Shown in pieces: positions 24,321 to 32,524 of a stretch of 37,179 nucleotides of DNA (positions within the stretch are counted from its first letter, which is position 1; the number at the start of each line of letters is the position of its first letter). The notes under the pieces are model-generated. The model did no database searches. It was given only the letters and a program-made list of their open reading frames with translations, and was not told the DNA's origin. The position numbers and the translations under genes were made by a program. Source of the stretch: JAKJEP01 sp964580995 (GTDB taxonomy: Bacteria; Planctomycetota; Phycisphaerae; Sedimentisphaerales; SM23-30); NCBI GenBank assembly GCA_964580995.1, contig CAZOMV010000054.1:1-37179 (forward strand), read 5' to 3'.

Positions 24321-25879
24321 TTCGCTGTTACTTTCGGGCTAAAGAAAAAGGCTTCCACATTATTCAGAACCGGCTGGTCCTGAGCCGGGCTAGAATAGAT
24401 ATAATACGGGGCACTGATATAACCTTCGAGGTTACGCAATTTCATTAAAGCAGCTCGCTGCTCTTTCGTAAGGGTCTGATTAACCTTCGCAAAAGCAGTG
24501 GCATAATACCACGACATTTCACCATCGAGTTCACCATACCGGCACCCGAGGCTCAGCACCTTTGTTTCATCCGGTGTTTTGCCATCCAAAAGCTTGCGTA
24601 ATTCCTGCGACATACTCTTGCGAACTTCGATTATTTCCTTCAGCAACGGTCTCTGCTTGTCTGCGATGGAGGTAATGAGTACTCGTTGCTGCTCAGTCAA
24701 GACATCATCGAGAAAAGCCTTGCCACTGTCGCCGGTAACCGATGTGCTTATGTCAAAATTTCGCTTACCCATCGCAGGCATGTCTTTCATGTAGAATCCG
24801 CCAAAATAAGTCCCATGCCGTTCGGGGCAGAAATACGTGTCGGCCTCAACGGACCCGGCGACCCAACTGAAGAATTCACTGGCATACGTCATATATGCCA
24901 CATTGAACAGCTGTGATTTCCCACGACCCTGTTTCTTGATCTCGTCACGCTCATCAAGAGCAGGCCAGGTGTCAAAATCACCGAATTTCATTTTGGCAAA
25001 ATAAGCCTTCTGTTCAGGCGTCAGCGATAAATACACCTGCGCCATAACCTGGGCACGCTCCAGGCTAAGTTGGGCATCAAAGGCGAAAATATCCCCAACA
25101 TATTTGACAACGGCATCCTTGTTAAGACCATCGCTTCCGGCGGAGATTTGATTATCCCGCTGCATGCAGAAGGCCTTAATTAGCGGCAACCGCATCTTTG
25201 CCAACTCTTCTAACTGGATAGCCTGCTTCTCGGCCAAGTCCAGAAATACCTGTTTCTGCTTGTCATCAAGGACATGCATCACATTTCCAGCCACCCGGTC
25301 AAGGAACATCGGGTTGTGGCCTTTTTCTGCAGCATCAATATCACGCATGTACTGGAAACCAAAAAAATCACAGACCTTGCCGGGCGGGATGAATGTGCAC
25401 GCCCCGAAATCACCCGTCAGAAAAGCCAGGCCGCTGAATGCGATGGTATGCAGCTGAGCATTATCGCTGATGGCCTGCTCAATAGAATATTTGTCTTTTT
25501 GCTGCTCTCCATTACCTTCTAGCTTAGGGTCTTTTTGATCATTCCGCTGTCTGTCGCCGCGAGGAGGATCGAGATCTCGTAACTTATCAGGATCAAAACC
25601 GGCGTCTTTAACGGCATCGTTTAATTCCGGTCCATTCCTCAACCCCGCATCCCTCAAAGCCCTGTGAATCGCCTTGGCATCATCAGCTGTCAACGATGAT
25701 GCATCATATTTTGCCAAAATGGATTTCACACTTGCTTTTTGCTGGTCGGTAAGAGGTTGTGATTGCGGCGGCCCGCCTTCCGGCCGTGGTGGATTATCAG
25801 CAAGAGTGGTGGTCGTTATCAGAAAACTGAACAGCAAACAGAATGCTATAACAATGTTTTTTGTTAAATTTCTTCTCAT
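24317..25879 (-). CDS. Exported protein of unknown function with LTxxQ-like repeats
   Basis: 520 residues; ATG 25879 has AAGGAG upstream. A signal peptide (MRRNLTKNIVIAFCLLFSFL...) is followed by a Pro/Asp/Lys-rich ~110-residue region (PPRPEGGPPQSQPLTDQQ, EF-hand-like SSLTADDAKAIHRAL). The main domain has at least four motifs of type L-[TDS]-x-x-Q: LDDKQKQVFLDLAEKQ, LTPEQKAYFAKMKF, LTEQQRVLITSIADKQ and LTKEQRAALMKLR. LTxxQ motifs are known from the CpxP/Spy periplasmic chaperones, but here they are spread over ~400 residues with conserved Cys and aromatic patches (FIPPGKVCDFFGFQYMRD), so this is not an ordinary Spy. First gene of a three-gene operon; a broken paralog lies upstream. Likely an envelope-stress or extracellular binding protein, function unknown. 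Confidence 0.8.
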   Translation of the reverse strand: MRRNLTKNIVIAFCLLFSFLITTTTLADNPPRPEGGPPQSQPLTDQQKASVKSILAKYDASSLTADDAKAIHRALRDAGLRNGPELNDAVKDAGFDPDKLRDLDPPRGDRQRNDQKDPKLEGNGEQQKDKYSIEQAISDNAQLHTIAFSGLAFLTGDFGACTFIPPGKVCDFFGFQYMRDIDAAEKGHNPMFLDRVAGNVMHVLDDKQKQVFLDLAEKQAIQLEELAKMRLPLIKAFCMQRDNQISAGSDGLNKDAVVKYVGDIFAFDAQLSLERAQVMAQVYLSLTPEQKAYFAKMKFGDFDTWPALDERDEIKKQGRGKSQLFNVAYMTYASEFFSWVAGSVEADTYFCPERHGTYFGGFYMKDMPAMGKRNFDISTSVTGDSGKAFLDDVLTEQQRVLITSIADKQRPLLKEIIEVRKSMSQELRKLLDGKTPDETKVLSLGCRYGELDGEMSWYYATAFAKVNQTLTKEQRAALMKLRNLEGYISAPYYIYSSPAQDQPVLNNVEAFFFSPKVTAK

Positions 25880-25924
25880 AGTGAACTCCTTTTTGAATTT
25901 TGGTTTCTATTCGTTCTATCTATA

Positions 25925-25953
25925 ATTGTTGAAATCATGCGGATAGGGGACAA
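25925..25953 (-). promoter_or_regulatory. ECF-type promoter motif, copy A (LTxxQ/phosphoesterase operon)
   Basis: On the - strand TTGTCCCC (25953-25946), 16 bases, then ACAAT (25929-25925) followed by TATAGAT; the ATG is ~45 bases further on. The same bipartite sequence with identical spacing occurs before the sigma gene and before the broken paralog. Confidence 0.75.
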
Positions 25954-25964
25954 AATTTTTGAAA

Positions 25965-26844
25965 TTATTTGTTTTTCTGGTTATCGGGCCTATCTCCACC
26001 GTCAGATCGAGTATAAACAACCTTTAGTTCTGCTATGGCAATGATATGACCTTTCAGGGCGGCAAGAAGAACTTCGCGATTTACCTGGGCAGGTGACACT
26101 GTAATCTGGGGGGATGCCGATAAGGCGTAAACGGTATAAACATATGTCTTGGGTCCATGCCCTGGCCCACCAGGGTGTTCAGGTAGGAGCACTGATTGGC
26201 CGTGAGATTCCCGAGGATCGGCCCCATAACCTGGGCACGTGCGTAACTGATCTGACCGTCGAGCCGGTATAATTGTTCTGAATAGGCTTTTACGGCGTTG
26301 CGATTCAGCCCACGGCTGCCAGCGGGAATGTTGCCGGTGAGATTGCGGCGAAAAGCATCCATCAAGACGAAGCGGCCATGGGCATATTGGTTTATTGAGC
26401 CTACCTGGCTCTTGGCTAACATGATGAGCTGCTGACGCTGGTTGTCAGAATATAGAGCATGTTATTGGCCGCCCGGGTCAGGAAATCGGTGTTATGGCCC
26501 ATGTTGCTGGGGTCGTTGTCCCGCAGGTACTGGAAACCCCAGAAATCGGCCACTTTCCCGGGCGGAAAGAAAGAATCTGCCCCGAGTGAACCCGTCAGAA
26601 ACGCCAGTCCGTCAAAGGCAATCGTATTGAGCTGGGCTTCGTCTGAGAGCGTATTGTCTAAATTCATCTCGGCTTCAGCCAAAGTCGGACCGACCAGGAA
26701 AAGACCTGTAAGAAGAATCATGGTTATTCGAGTGGTAATCTGTATGCTTTCTTCAAGCCTGGAGAAGTGCCGACCTACGAGGTTAAGTTTTCGTCTGGAG
26801 GCTTCCGCCTCGACAATAATGATTTTTGTCGAATCTGTATTCAT
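25965..26844 (-). pseudogene. Frameshifted, truncated paralog of the LTxxQ-like exported protein
   Basis: From ATG 26844 (behind AAAAGGAG) the frame encodes a signal-like segment (ITMILLTGLFLVGPTLAEAE), then LNTIAFDGLAFLTGSLGADS, FFPPGKVADFWGFQYLRDND. This aligns closely with LHTIAFSGLAFLTGDFGACT and PPGKVCDFFGFQYMRDID of the intact gene at 24317-25879. Near 26445 the frame breaks after NNMLYIL. Homology continues in another frame as SDNQRQQLIMLAKSQVG, LNRNAVKAYSEQLYRLDGQI and YARAQVMGPILGNLTANQ. Another shift follows near 26170, and the last ~200 bases (ending at 25965) no longer match the paralog. The C-terminal half is missing. It still keeps a copy of the shared promoter motif. Confidence 0.8.
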
Positions 26845-26949
26845 GAGCATCTCCTTTTCAAATAAAACGTTAACTATCACTAACGACAAGCTGTTACGTC
26901 TATCTTTTTGTCAACTCGAAGATAGCCATTGCTGTTCGTTCCATTTATA

Positions 26950-26978
26950 ATTGTCCTACGATCGGGGATCGGGGACAA
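26950..26978 (-). promoter_or_regulatory. ECF-type promoter motif, copy B (broken paralog)
   Basis: On the - strand TTGTCCCC (26978-26971), N16, ACAAT (26954-26950), then TATAAAT. It lies ~105 bases before the pseudogene start. Around it, further bases agree with copy A (GAACGAA after the second box). Confidence 0.75.
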
Positions 26979-27001
26979 AAATTTTGAAAATATGAAAATT
27001 A

Positions 27002-27030
27002 TTGTCCCCAAACCAAGTTTTGCCGACAAT
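27002..27030 (+). promoter_or_regulatory. ECF-type promoter motif, copy C (sigma factor gene)
   Basis: TTGTCCCC at 27002-27009, N16, ACAAT at 27026-27030, then ATATTATTGAGAACAG; the chosen sigma ATG is 48 bases further on. It is back to back with copy B, the two TTGTCCCC boxes being 23 AT-rich bases apart. A promoter for its own gene with the same motif points to autoregulation. Confidence 0.75.
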
Positions 27031-27078
27031 ATATTATTGAGAACAGTAAGTCTTATAATTAAAGGTTTTAGCTCAAAT

Positions 27079-27633
27079 ATGCAGAAAAAAGACCGCAAAG
27101 AGGACGCCGTGGTAGTTTTTGAGATTCTTGTCAGAGAGAATCAGGCCATGCTGATAACCTATCTGCGTGCGGTGCTGCGGGATCATTCGGTGGTTGATGA
27201 CCTGTTTCAGGAAACCATGCTGGTAGTCTGGCAAAAGCTGGACGAATTTGATCGGTCGCGTCCCTTTGGACCTTGGCTGCGAGGTATCGCCGCGAATCTG
27301 GTCATGGCTCATTTCCGCAAAGTGAAAAACGATGTGATGCTTTTGGAAGAGGAGACTCTCGAATACCTCAGCCAGCAGCTGCAATATATAAGCGAAAGAC
27401 CGGGGGATAGTTGGGACGAAAAAATCGCAGCCCTAAAACATTGTATTGAAACATTGTCCGAAGATTACCGCCAAGTTATCAATCTTCGCTATTTTGAAGA
27501 GAATTCTGCATCTCAGATTGCAGCGACATCAAAAACCGCTATTGAAACTATTAAAAAACGACTTCAGAGAGCAAGAGTATTACTGCTTGATTGTCTGCAA
27601 CGCAAAAAGGTAATTATGGAGATTTCGACATGA
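27079..27633 (+). CDS. ECF sigma factor
   Basis: 184 residues when started at ATG 27079. Longer frames back to 26929 would run through the promoter motif at 27002-27030 and start with unrelated sequence, so I reject them; the ribosome site at 27079 is weak. Region 2 is clear: LITYLRAVLRDHSVVDDLFQ, ETMLVVWQKLDEFDRSRPFG, PWLRGIAANLVMAHFRK, with the D-x-x-Q-E core-binding motif. Region 4 is present: LKHCIETLSEDYRQVINLRY, then ASQIAATSKTAIETIKKRLQ, the helix-turn-helix for the -35 box. The domain spacing fits the planctomycete ECF class (TIGR02989-like). The TGA overlaps the ATG of the next gene (ATGA), a frequent sigma/anti-sigma layout. It probably transcribes itself and the divergent operon. 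Confidence 0.9.
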   Translation: MQKKDRKEDAVVVFEILVRENQAMLITYLRAVLRDHSVVDDLFQETMLVVWQKLDEFDRSRPFGPWLRGIAANLVMAHFRKVKNDVMLLEEETLEYLSQQLQYISERPGDSWDEKIAALKHCIETLSEDYRQVINLRYFEENSASQIAATSKTAIETIKKRLQRARVLLLDCLQRKKVIMEIST

Positions 27634-28688
27634 CAACAGAACCTAATAAACCTGAAAATAACGTTGTTGAGGAATTAACCGGCAGGTGGTTTGATGCTGA
27701 TCCTCAAGAGTCTGAGTCGCTTGAATCCCTTGAGGATATATGCAAATCTTTTAACACAAAACAGGTTCGCCGGGTAGATGAATTACAACTGGTTCATTCG
27801 CTGTTATTGCAGTTAGCGGATCGAGATGAGGAAGCGAAAGAACGCCGAATAGAAAATTTGATGCAACAGATCGATACTACTAATCAAATGACAAAAAAGT
27901 TTTATCGTATAACCAGACCGTTTGTTCGTTATGGGATTGCTGCTATATTAATCATATCTTTTACAATTCTGTTTACACAACTACCCCCCAACACTGCCAC
28001 CGCGGCAATTGACCAGATGATAGCGGCAATCGATCATGCCGGAGATCGTACCTATTCTATCAGGATCGAGGGCAATAGAAGAGAAAACCACCCACCCCGA
28101 CCAGATGAACCACCTGCGGAAAAAAGAAGAGAGCCCGGAGAGCGTGCGGGACTTGATGGGGCAACTCTCTACCTTCGCGGCAATAATAAGTTTGTACTGT
28201 ATTGGCAGACACCCTCTGGCAAGACGGTAATAAATGGTAGTGATGGGCAAACAAACTGGCACATCCGTCCTGATAAACCTGTATTAGTCAGCAATAATCC
28301 GGAAGCCTTCCGTATTCCCATGCCGCCGGAATTGGCCGCCCTATTGTCGCTTGATTTAAAAGCTACCTTGCAGCAGATACGTAATCATTACGAGGTAAAA
28401 TATCTGGAAGATATTACAGATGATCACCGTCAGGATAGTTCCGTAACGTATTTGGACGCAAGAAAGAGCGATCGTGATTTTCCTGGGCCCAAGAACATTG
28501 AAATTTGGGCAGAGGCCGAAACAGGTCTTTTGTTGCGAATTGAGTTTGCGGACATATACTTGCAGGGCGATCCTAACCCCCAACGATTGATTATCGACCT
28601 TGTAGATCAATCCCAATTGCCCGAAAATTGGTTTTCCCACCAAACGCACCACTCTCCTGATGTGGAAATCGATTATATATCAGAATAA
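27630..28688 (+). CDS. Membrane-anchored putative anti-sigma factor with large outer domain
   Basis: 352 residues from ATG 27630, coupled to the sigma gene by an ATGA overlap. Residues 1-100 are cytoplasmic and helical/acidic (ELTGRWFDADPQESESLE, LVHSLLLQLADRDEEAKE), the usual position of a sigma-binding domain. One transmembrane helix spans ~101-117 (YGIAAILIISFTILFTQ). The outer ~230 residues have a beta-rich, LolA/RseB-like look: AIDQMIAAIDHAGDRTYSI, TLYLRGNNKFVLYW, GQTNWHIRPDKPVLVSN, AETGLLLRIEFADIYLQ. No zinc-binding H-x-x-x-C-x-x-C motif is present. I infer an anti-sigma factor that senses something outside (possibly a lipid or polymer, as LolA-like folds do). The fold assignment is tentative; the coupling to sigma is direct observation. 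Confidence 0.75.
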   Translation: MTTEPNKPENNVVEELTGRWFDADPQESESLESLEDICKSFNTKQVRRVDELQLVHSLLLQLADRDEEAKERRIENLMQQIDTTNQMTKKFYRITRPFVRYGIAAILIISFTILFTQLPPNTATAAIDQMIAAIDHAGDRTYSIRIEGNRRENHPPRPDEPPAEKRREPGERAGLDGATLYLRGNNKFVLYWQTPSGKTVINGSDGQTNWHIRPDKPVLVSNNPEAFRIPMPPELAALLSLDLKATLQQIRNHYEVKYLEDITDDHRQDSSVTYLDARKSDRDFPGPKNIEIWAEAETGLLLRIEFADIYLQGDPNPQRLIIDLVDQSQLPENWFSHQTHHSPDVEIDYISE

Positions 28689-28749
28689 ACATGTAGTTTC
28701 GGCAAGCATGAAAAAATATCCATTTATTGGTGAGTAACAATCCTTGAGA

Positions 28750-29043
28750 GTGTCTGCCGATAATGAGCAGGATGTAAAAATTCGGTAGGTAATCACGCAT
28801 TATAAAAATCATAAGAGCAAGATGTTTAATGCCCGTCATATCAAAGAAAATCTGCCCATCGGCAGTGGCGTAACAGAGGCAGCCTGTAAGACCTTGGTTG
28901 AACAGCAAATGTGTATTTCCAGCTCCCGGTGGAAAGAGTAGGGTGCCAGTTGTGTTCTATCGTTGCGAACGCTGAAGCTAACCACAGGCCGCTGGCAACC
29001 GTTCTGGAACTATGCAATGAGGCATGGATGCACCCTATCTTAA
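28750..29043 (+). pseudogene. 3' relic of an ISKra4-family transposase
   Basis: In one frame the translation reads VITHYKNHKSKMFNARHIKE, then NLPIGSGVTEAACKTLVEQQ, MCISSSRWKE, stop, GASCVLSLRTLKLTTGRWQP and FWNYAM, ending at TAA 29041-29043. ISKra4 transposases end with the pattern P-I-G-S-G-x-x-E-A-A-C-K-T-L-V-x-Q-R, R-W-x-x-x-G-A-x-x-V-L-x-L-R, W-x-x-F-W, so the identification is firm. There is a stop at the start of the segment and an in-frame TAG inside it, and everything upstream is missing. It is dead debris between the sigma operon and the next exoprotein gene. Confidence 0.85.
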
Positions 29044-29100
29044 ACGAGCACCGGTCTTCCTACCTGTATCCTTGTTAAAGACCCATAAAAAAGTGATTTT

Positions 29101-32100
29101 TTACTGGTTTGCCAGTTTCGTAATTTCACTGGGTGTCAGGGCTTTTCCGTAAATGCGAACCTCGTCGGTCTGACCTTTAAAGTAGCGGGCATAGGTAGCG
29201 GCCTGAAAGACACCGATTTTTACGTTGGCCCCAATGCCGGTATTGATTTGATAAGGGGTAACGGTATCGATGGTTTCCCGCTGGCCATCGATGTATAAAA
29301 TAACGTCTTCGACATTCGGGGTACCATCATCGGCCCAGACGGCGGCCACATGATGCCAATTTCCATCCCGCAGGTCGGCGGTTCCATACACGGATCCCCC
29401 CTGCACTTCCACCCGTAACGCGCCATCGGTATCCTGAATCCGCATGATCCATTTCTGGCTGTACTGTTCCAGACCCCAACTGACAATCTCGCCGCCATAG
29501 GTGGTTTTAATCCAGGCGGCGCAGGTGCGAGGTTCGGTTCCGGTAATGCCCTGATAACCGGTTGCCTCGACGTAATCATTGACGCCGTCGAACTGGAGGG
29601 CGCCGCCCACTTTTCCGGTTTTCCACTGGGAGTTGTCAGCGGGAAAGTTTTTCAGTGTTCCCAGATGGCCGCCCACGGAATCGGCGGCACTGGTGCCGGC
29701 GGTCTCGTCCAGTTGCCAGTAGGCCAGGAAATAGGGATTGGCGGTGCAATCGATATTTGCCGGATCGTTACACAGCAGCCACTGGGAGGCAAGAATCGCC
29801 ATATCGCCCATATTCGTATAACAATCCTGATTTATATCGTATAGAGGATAAGCTTCTGCATTGGCACAGTCGGTTTCCAGAATAGCGTCGATGGTAATAT
29901 TCAGTGGAACATTTTCGGCACCCCATCCATTCCCCAGACCGTGCACAAAATCAATGGTAGTTCCCGGATTCACGCTGGTATTGAGGTTAAAGGAAACTTC
30001 GTTATTCGTTTCTTCGGCAAAAAGCAGGATTTCCGTGCCATCCTTAACGATCCATAAGTCACAGGCACCGCTATCTCCTGCGCCGAAGGAACCGGTGATA
30101 TGAATGGTTGAAACAAAACTGGACTGCCAGCGGGTTTTGGCCAGCAGCGTTTGACTGGGATGAGAGGAGACTTTTCCTGGCGCGATCCCATACGCTGTAG
30201 TCGATCCGTTATTTTTCCAAAAATTGGGACCATTATTAATATCGACATACCATACCGGATTGGTCCCTACATAGGTCCGATTCTGATAAAGCGTAAAGTC
30301 TTCTTTTGCCAAGCTCTGGCCGTAGCCGTAACTCCAGAGTCCTGACGTGGCCGTTTCGGTACTGAAATCACGAGCGAGATTCCAGTCCATATCCGGACCG
30401 GGGTACCAGGAATGATCGCAATTCTCATCTTCCAGATCGGTGCAATGCAACCAGTCGGTTGTTAAGAGTAAAAAGTCGTCAAGATCTACATAATAATCCT
30501 GATTGAGGTCTCCGGTATAATAATCGGTATAAGCCACCTGCAGGGTATGGGTAACCAGCTTTCCTCTTCCCAGATTATCCCAGACAACCAGGGTGACGGT
30601 ATAATTTCCCGCATTCGCATAGGTATGGGTAGGGTTGAGATCCGTGGATGGCAGCCCATCGCCAAAATCCCAGAGCACATGGCCGATGGAACCGCCGGGA
30701 TCGTAGGAGGTGTTTAAAAAGGAAACGGCTGTACCCGGCAGCACGGCGGACGGGCAGATGAAGGCGGCCACGGGTTTCTGGTTGGCAAAGCCGCGAGAGG
30801 TTATATTATTATTCCAGCGGTTGCCGGAAACGACGTTTCCTTCCCATTCTACATCTCCTCCAAAGCCGTCCCATACAGAGCCATTGCCGTTATTATTGAT
30901 GGTGTTGTTGATGAAGCTCATTTGGTCCAAATCGGGCGGGATGGGTCCGATACCGTCGCCGGCATTGTTCGAGATCTCGTTTTCCTCCAGAGATATATAG
31001 TGGCAATTCACGTTGAAGCGAAAACCATGTCCCTGATTGGCGTACATGGCCGGCGGCTGGGCGCTATTCGAGCGCAGGAACTTATTCTGGTAGAAGTATT
31101 GATAGGCACAGCCTCCGCTGTCCCCCTGCAACTGCGCACCCCACGTACCACAGGCGTTAATTGTGTTGCGCGTCCAAAGAACGTATTCCTTGGGGTACCA
31201 GTTGGAGAGGGAAATGCCGATCTGGGCGCCGCCGTCCACGACGTTGTCAGCAAACACGCAATTCTGAGAGATTGCCTCCAACCCGGCCAGCTTGTAGATG
31301 CCGCTCTTGTCGCTTACCGTATTACGGCGGACAGCGCAGTAATCGGAGGTATCCAGGCTAAGCCAGTGGTCAATGTGGTTGTCTTCGACCAGTCCCCGAT
31401 GGCAGCCGCCCCACAGTTCGATGCCCAAGCCCTCCCCTCCTGAGCCGGTAACGGTGTTACCGCGGATGACAAGGTCTGTGGAGTTATCGTTGCAGAGGAT
31501 CCCGCCGCGCCCGGTATTGGAAATGATGTTGTTTTCCACCCGGTTACGGGAGGAGCCATGCGCCAGGCGAATGCCGGCGCCCCAGGTACTGGTAGTGGCA
31601 ATGTTGATGATAGTGTTGTTGAGGATCGCCGAGTCCGTGACGGCCGGGTCGAAAAGGATTCCGTGCGGGCCCCAGCCGCCGGTGTTCCCCAGGTTTCGAA
31701 TGGTCAGGTTTTCCAGGCGAATGCCGCTACCATCGGAGGCGGCGATTCCCTGGTTCACGAGGGTACTATTATTCCCATCCAGGGTCAGGCCGGTCACGGT
31801 CACGTTCGACCTGGAGTAGAGGGACAGAAGGTTATCCCCGGAGGTCCCCACATACAGCAGCACAGCGCCGCTGGCGCCTTCCAGGCGAATCCCAGACTTG
31901 GGGATGACAGCTCCAGAAATGCGAAAGGTCCCGGTGGGAAAATAGACCGTGTCGCCGGATAGGGCGGCGGTTATCGCATTGTTAATCGAGGCCCGATCAT
32001 CGCCGGCATCATTCGACACCGCTCCATAACTGGTAACGTTCAGGGTCGCCGCAGATGCAGGCAGACCAAAACCAACCAGCCATAAAGCCAGCCAATACAC

Positions 32101-32145
32101 AGCCTTCTGCATTGTCGGCATTCCGAATACCGCTTGTTTCTTCAT
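29101..32145 (-). CDS. Large secreted beta-helix/PKD/LamG protein with two internal dockerin-like modules
   Basis: 1014 residues from ATG 32145, 7 bases after AAGGAA; the ATG two codons earlier touches that site. A signal peptide ends near GLPASAA. Residues ~35-450 form a right-handed beta-helix of the pectate-lyase superfamily: VTSYGAVSNDAGDDRASINN, GDTVYFPTGTFRIS, then many N-x-[IV]-x-x-N coils. A PKD domain follows (HVLWDFGDGLPSTDLNPTHT, YANAGNYTVTLVVWD), then a dockerin-like unit (GDLNQDYYVDLDDFLLL), a ~170-residue beta-rich domain, a second dockerin-like unit (YDINQDCYTNMGDMAILAS) and a C-terminal LamG/concanavalin-like domain (~810-1010; LAYWQLDETAGTSAADSVGG). Probably acts on or binds polysaccharide outside the cell. 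The substrate is unknown and a catalytic role is unproven. Confidence 0.87.
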   Translation of the reverse strand: MKKQAVFGMPTMQKAVYWLALWLVGFGLPASAATLNVTSYGAVSNDAGDDRASINNAITAALSGDTVYFPTGTFRISGAVIPKSGIRLEGASGAVLLYVGTSGDNLLSLYSRSNVTVTGLTLDGNNSTLVNQGIAASDGSGIRLENLTIRNLGNTGGWGPHGILFDPAVTDSAILNNTIINIATTSTWGAGIRLAHGSSRNRVENNIISNTGRGGILCNDNSTDLVIRGNTVTGSGGEGLGIELWGGCHRGLVEDNHIDHWLSLDTSDYCAVRRNTVSDKSGIYKLAGLEAISQNCVFADNVVDGGAQIGISLSNWYPKEYVLWTRNTINACGTWGAQLQGDSGGCAYQYFYQNKFLRSNSAQPPAMYANQGHGFRFNVNCHYISLEENEISNNAGDGIGPIPPDLDQMSFINNTINNNGNGSVWDGFGGDVEWEGNVVSGNRWNNNITSRGFANQKPVAAFICPSAVLPGTAVSFLNTSYDPGGSIGHVLWDFGDGLPSTDLNPTHTYANAGNYTVTLVVWDNLGRGKLVTHTLQVAYTDYYTGDLNQDYYVDLDDFLLLTTDWLHCTDLEDENCDHSWYPGPDMDWNLARDFSTETATSGLWSYGYGQSLAKEDFTLYQNRTYVGTNPVWYVDINNGPNFWKNNGSTTAYGIAPGKVSSHPSQTLLAKTRWQSSFVSTIHITGSFGAGDSGACDLWIVKDGTEILLFAEETNNEVSFNLNTSVNPGTTIDFVHGLGNGWGAENVPLNITIDAILETDCANAEAYPLYDINQDCYTNMGDMAILASQWLLCNDPANIDCTANPYFLAYWQLDETAGTSAADSVGGHLGTLKNFPADNSQWKTGKVGGALQFDGVNDYVEATGYQGITGTEPRTCAAWIKTTYGGEIVSWGLEQYSQKWIMRIQDTDGALRVEVQGGSVYGTADLRDGNWHHVAAVWADDGTPNVEDVILYIDGQRETIDTVTPYQINTGIGANVKIGVFQAATYARYFKGQTDEVRIYGKALTPSEITKLANQ

Positions 32146-32473
32146 GGTCATTTCCTTATCGGAACTGAGTTTTCCACCTCTGACACAGTATGTCTGGAAT
32201 TTCCATTATTACCATGTGCATCCTAGCCTGTCTGTGCTGCGAAATCTCGCTTTAGCATTTTATCAAACGGCAGACGAAAAATCAAGATTTTTCTACCCTA
32301 TCTCATAAGTATGTATTTCAGCCGCAATAATTGTGAAAAAGACGAATTGGGCGGCCGATACCTGTCGTCTGGTTCCCCCACAGTGCTGCCGAGACTTGGC
32401 CGGCACTGATCTTCTTTAACGGTTTGTTTCCTGTCATTTTGGTTTTCCTCGGAACCATTCGTCAAACGCGAAA
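32146..32473. other. Intergenic stretch upstream of the beta-helix/LamG gene
   Basis: About 330 bases holding the presumed promoter and leader of the leftward beta-helix/LamG gene. I see no clear -35/-10 pair and no gene; the 60-codon frame at 32298-32480 on the - strand has no ribosome site and overlaps the hairpin, so I leave it out. Confidence 0.5.
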
Positions 32474-32503
32474 GGCTCACTTACCACAGGGGGTAAGGGA
32501 GCC
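32474..32503 (-). terminator. Terminator-like hairpin
   Basis: Stem GGCTCaCTTACC / GGTAAGgGAGCC, one internal mismatch, loop ACAGGG. On the - strand it lies 21 bases after the stop of the 32525-32749 frame and is followed by TTTCGCGTTT. Confidence 0.55.
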
Positions 32504-32524
32504 TTCGTGGGATTCATAAAACAT

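Noticed and set aside
26420..26470. Programmed frameshift in the LTxxQ paralog
   Set aside because: No slippery sequence was recognised and further breaks follow, so simple decay is more likely.
26929..27078. N-terminal extension of the sigma factor to 26929
   Set aside because: It would translate through the TTGTCCCC-N16-ACAAT promoter and has no sigma-like sequence.
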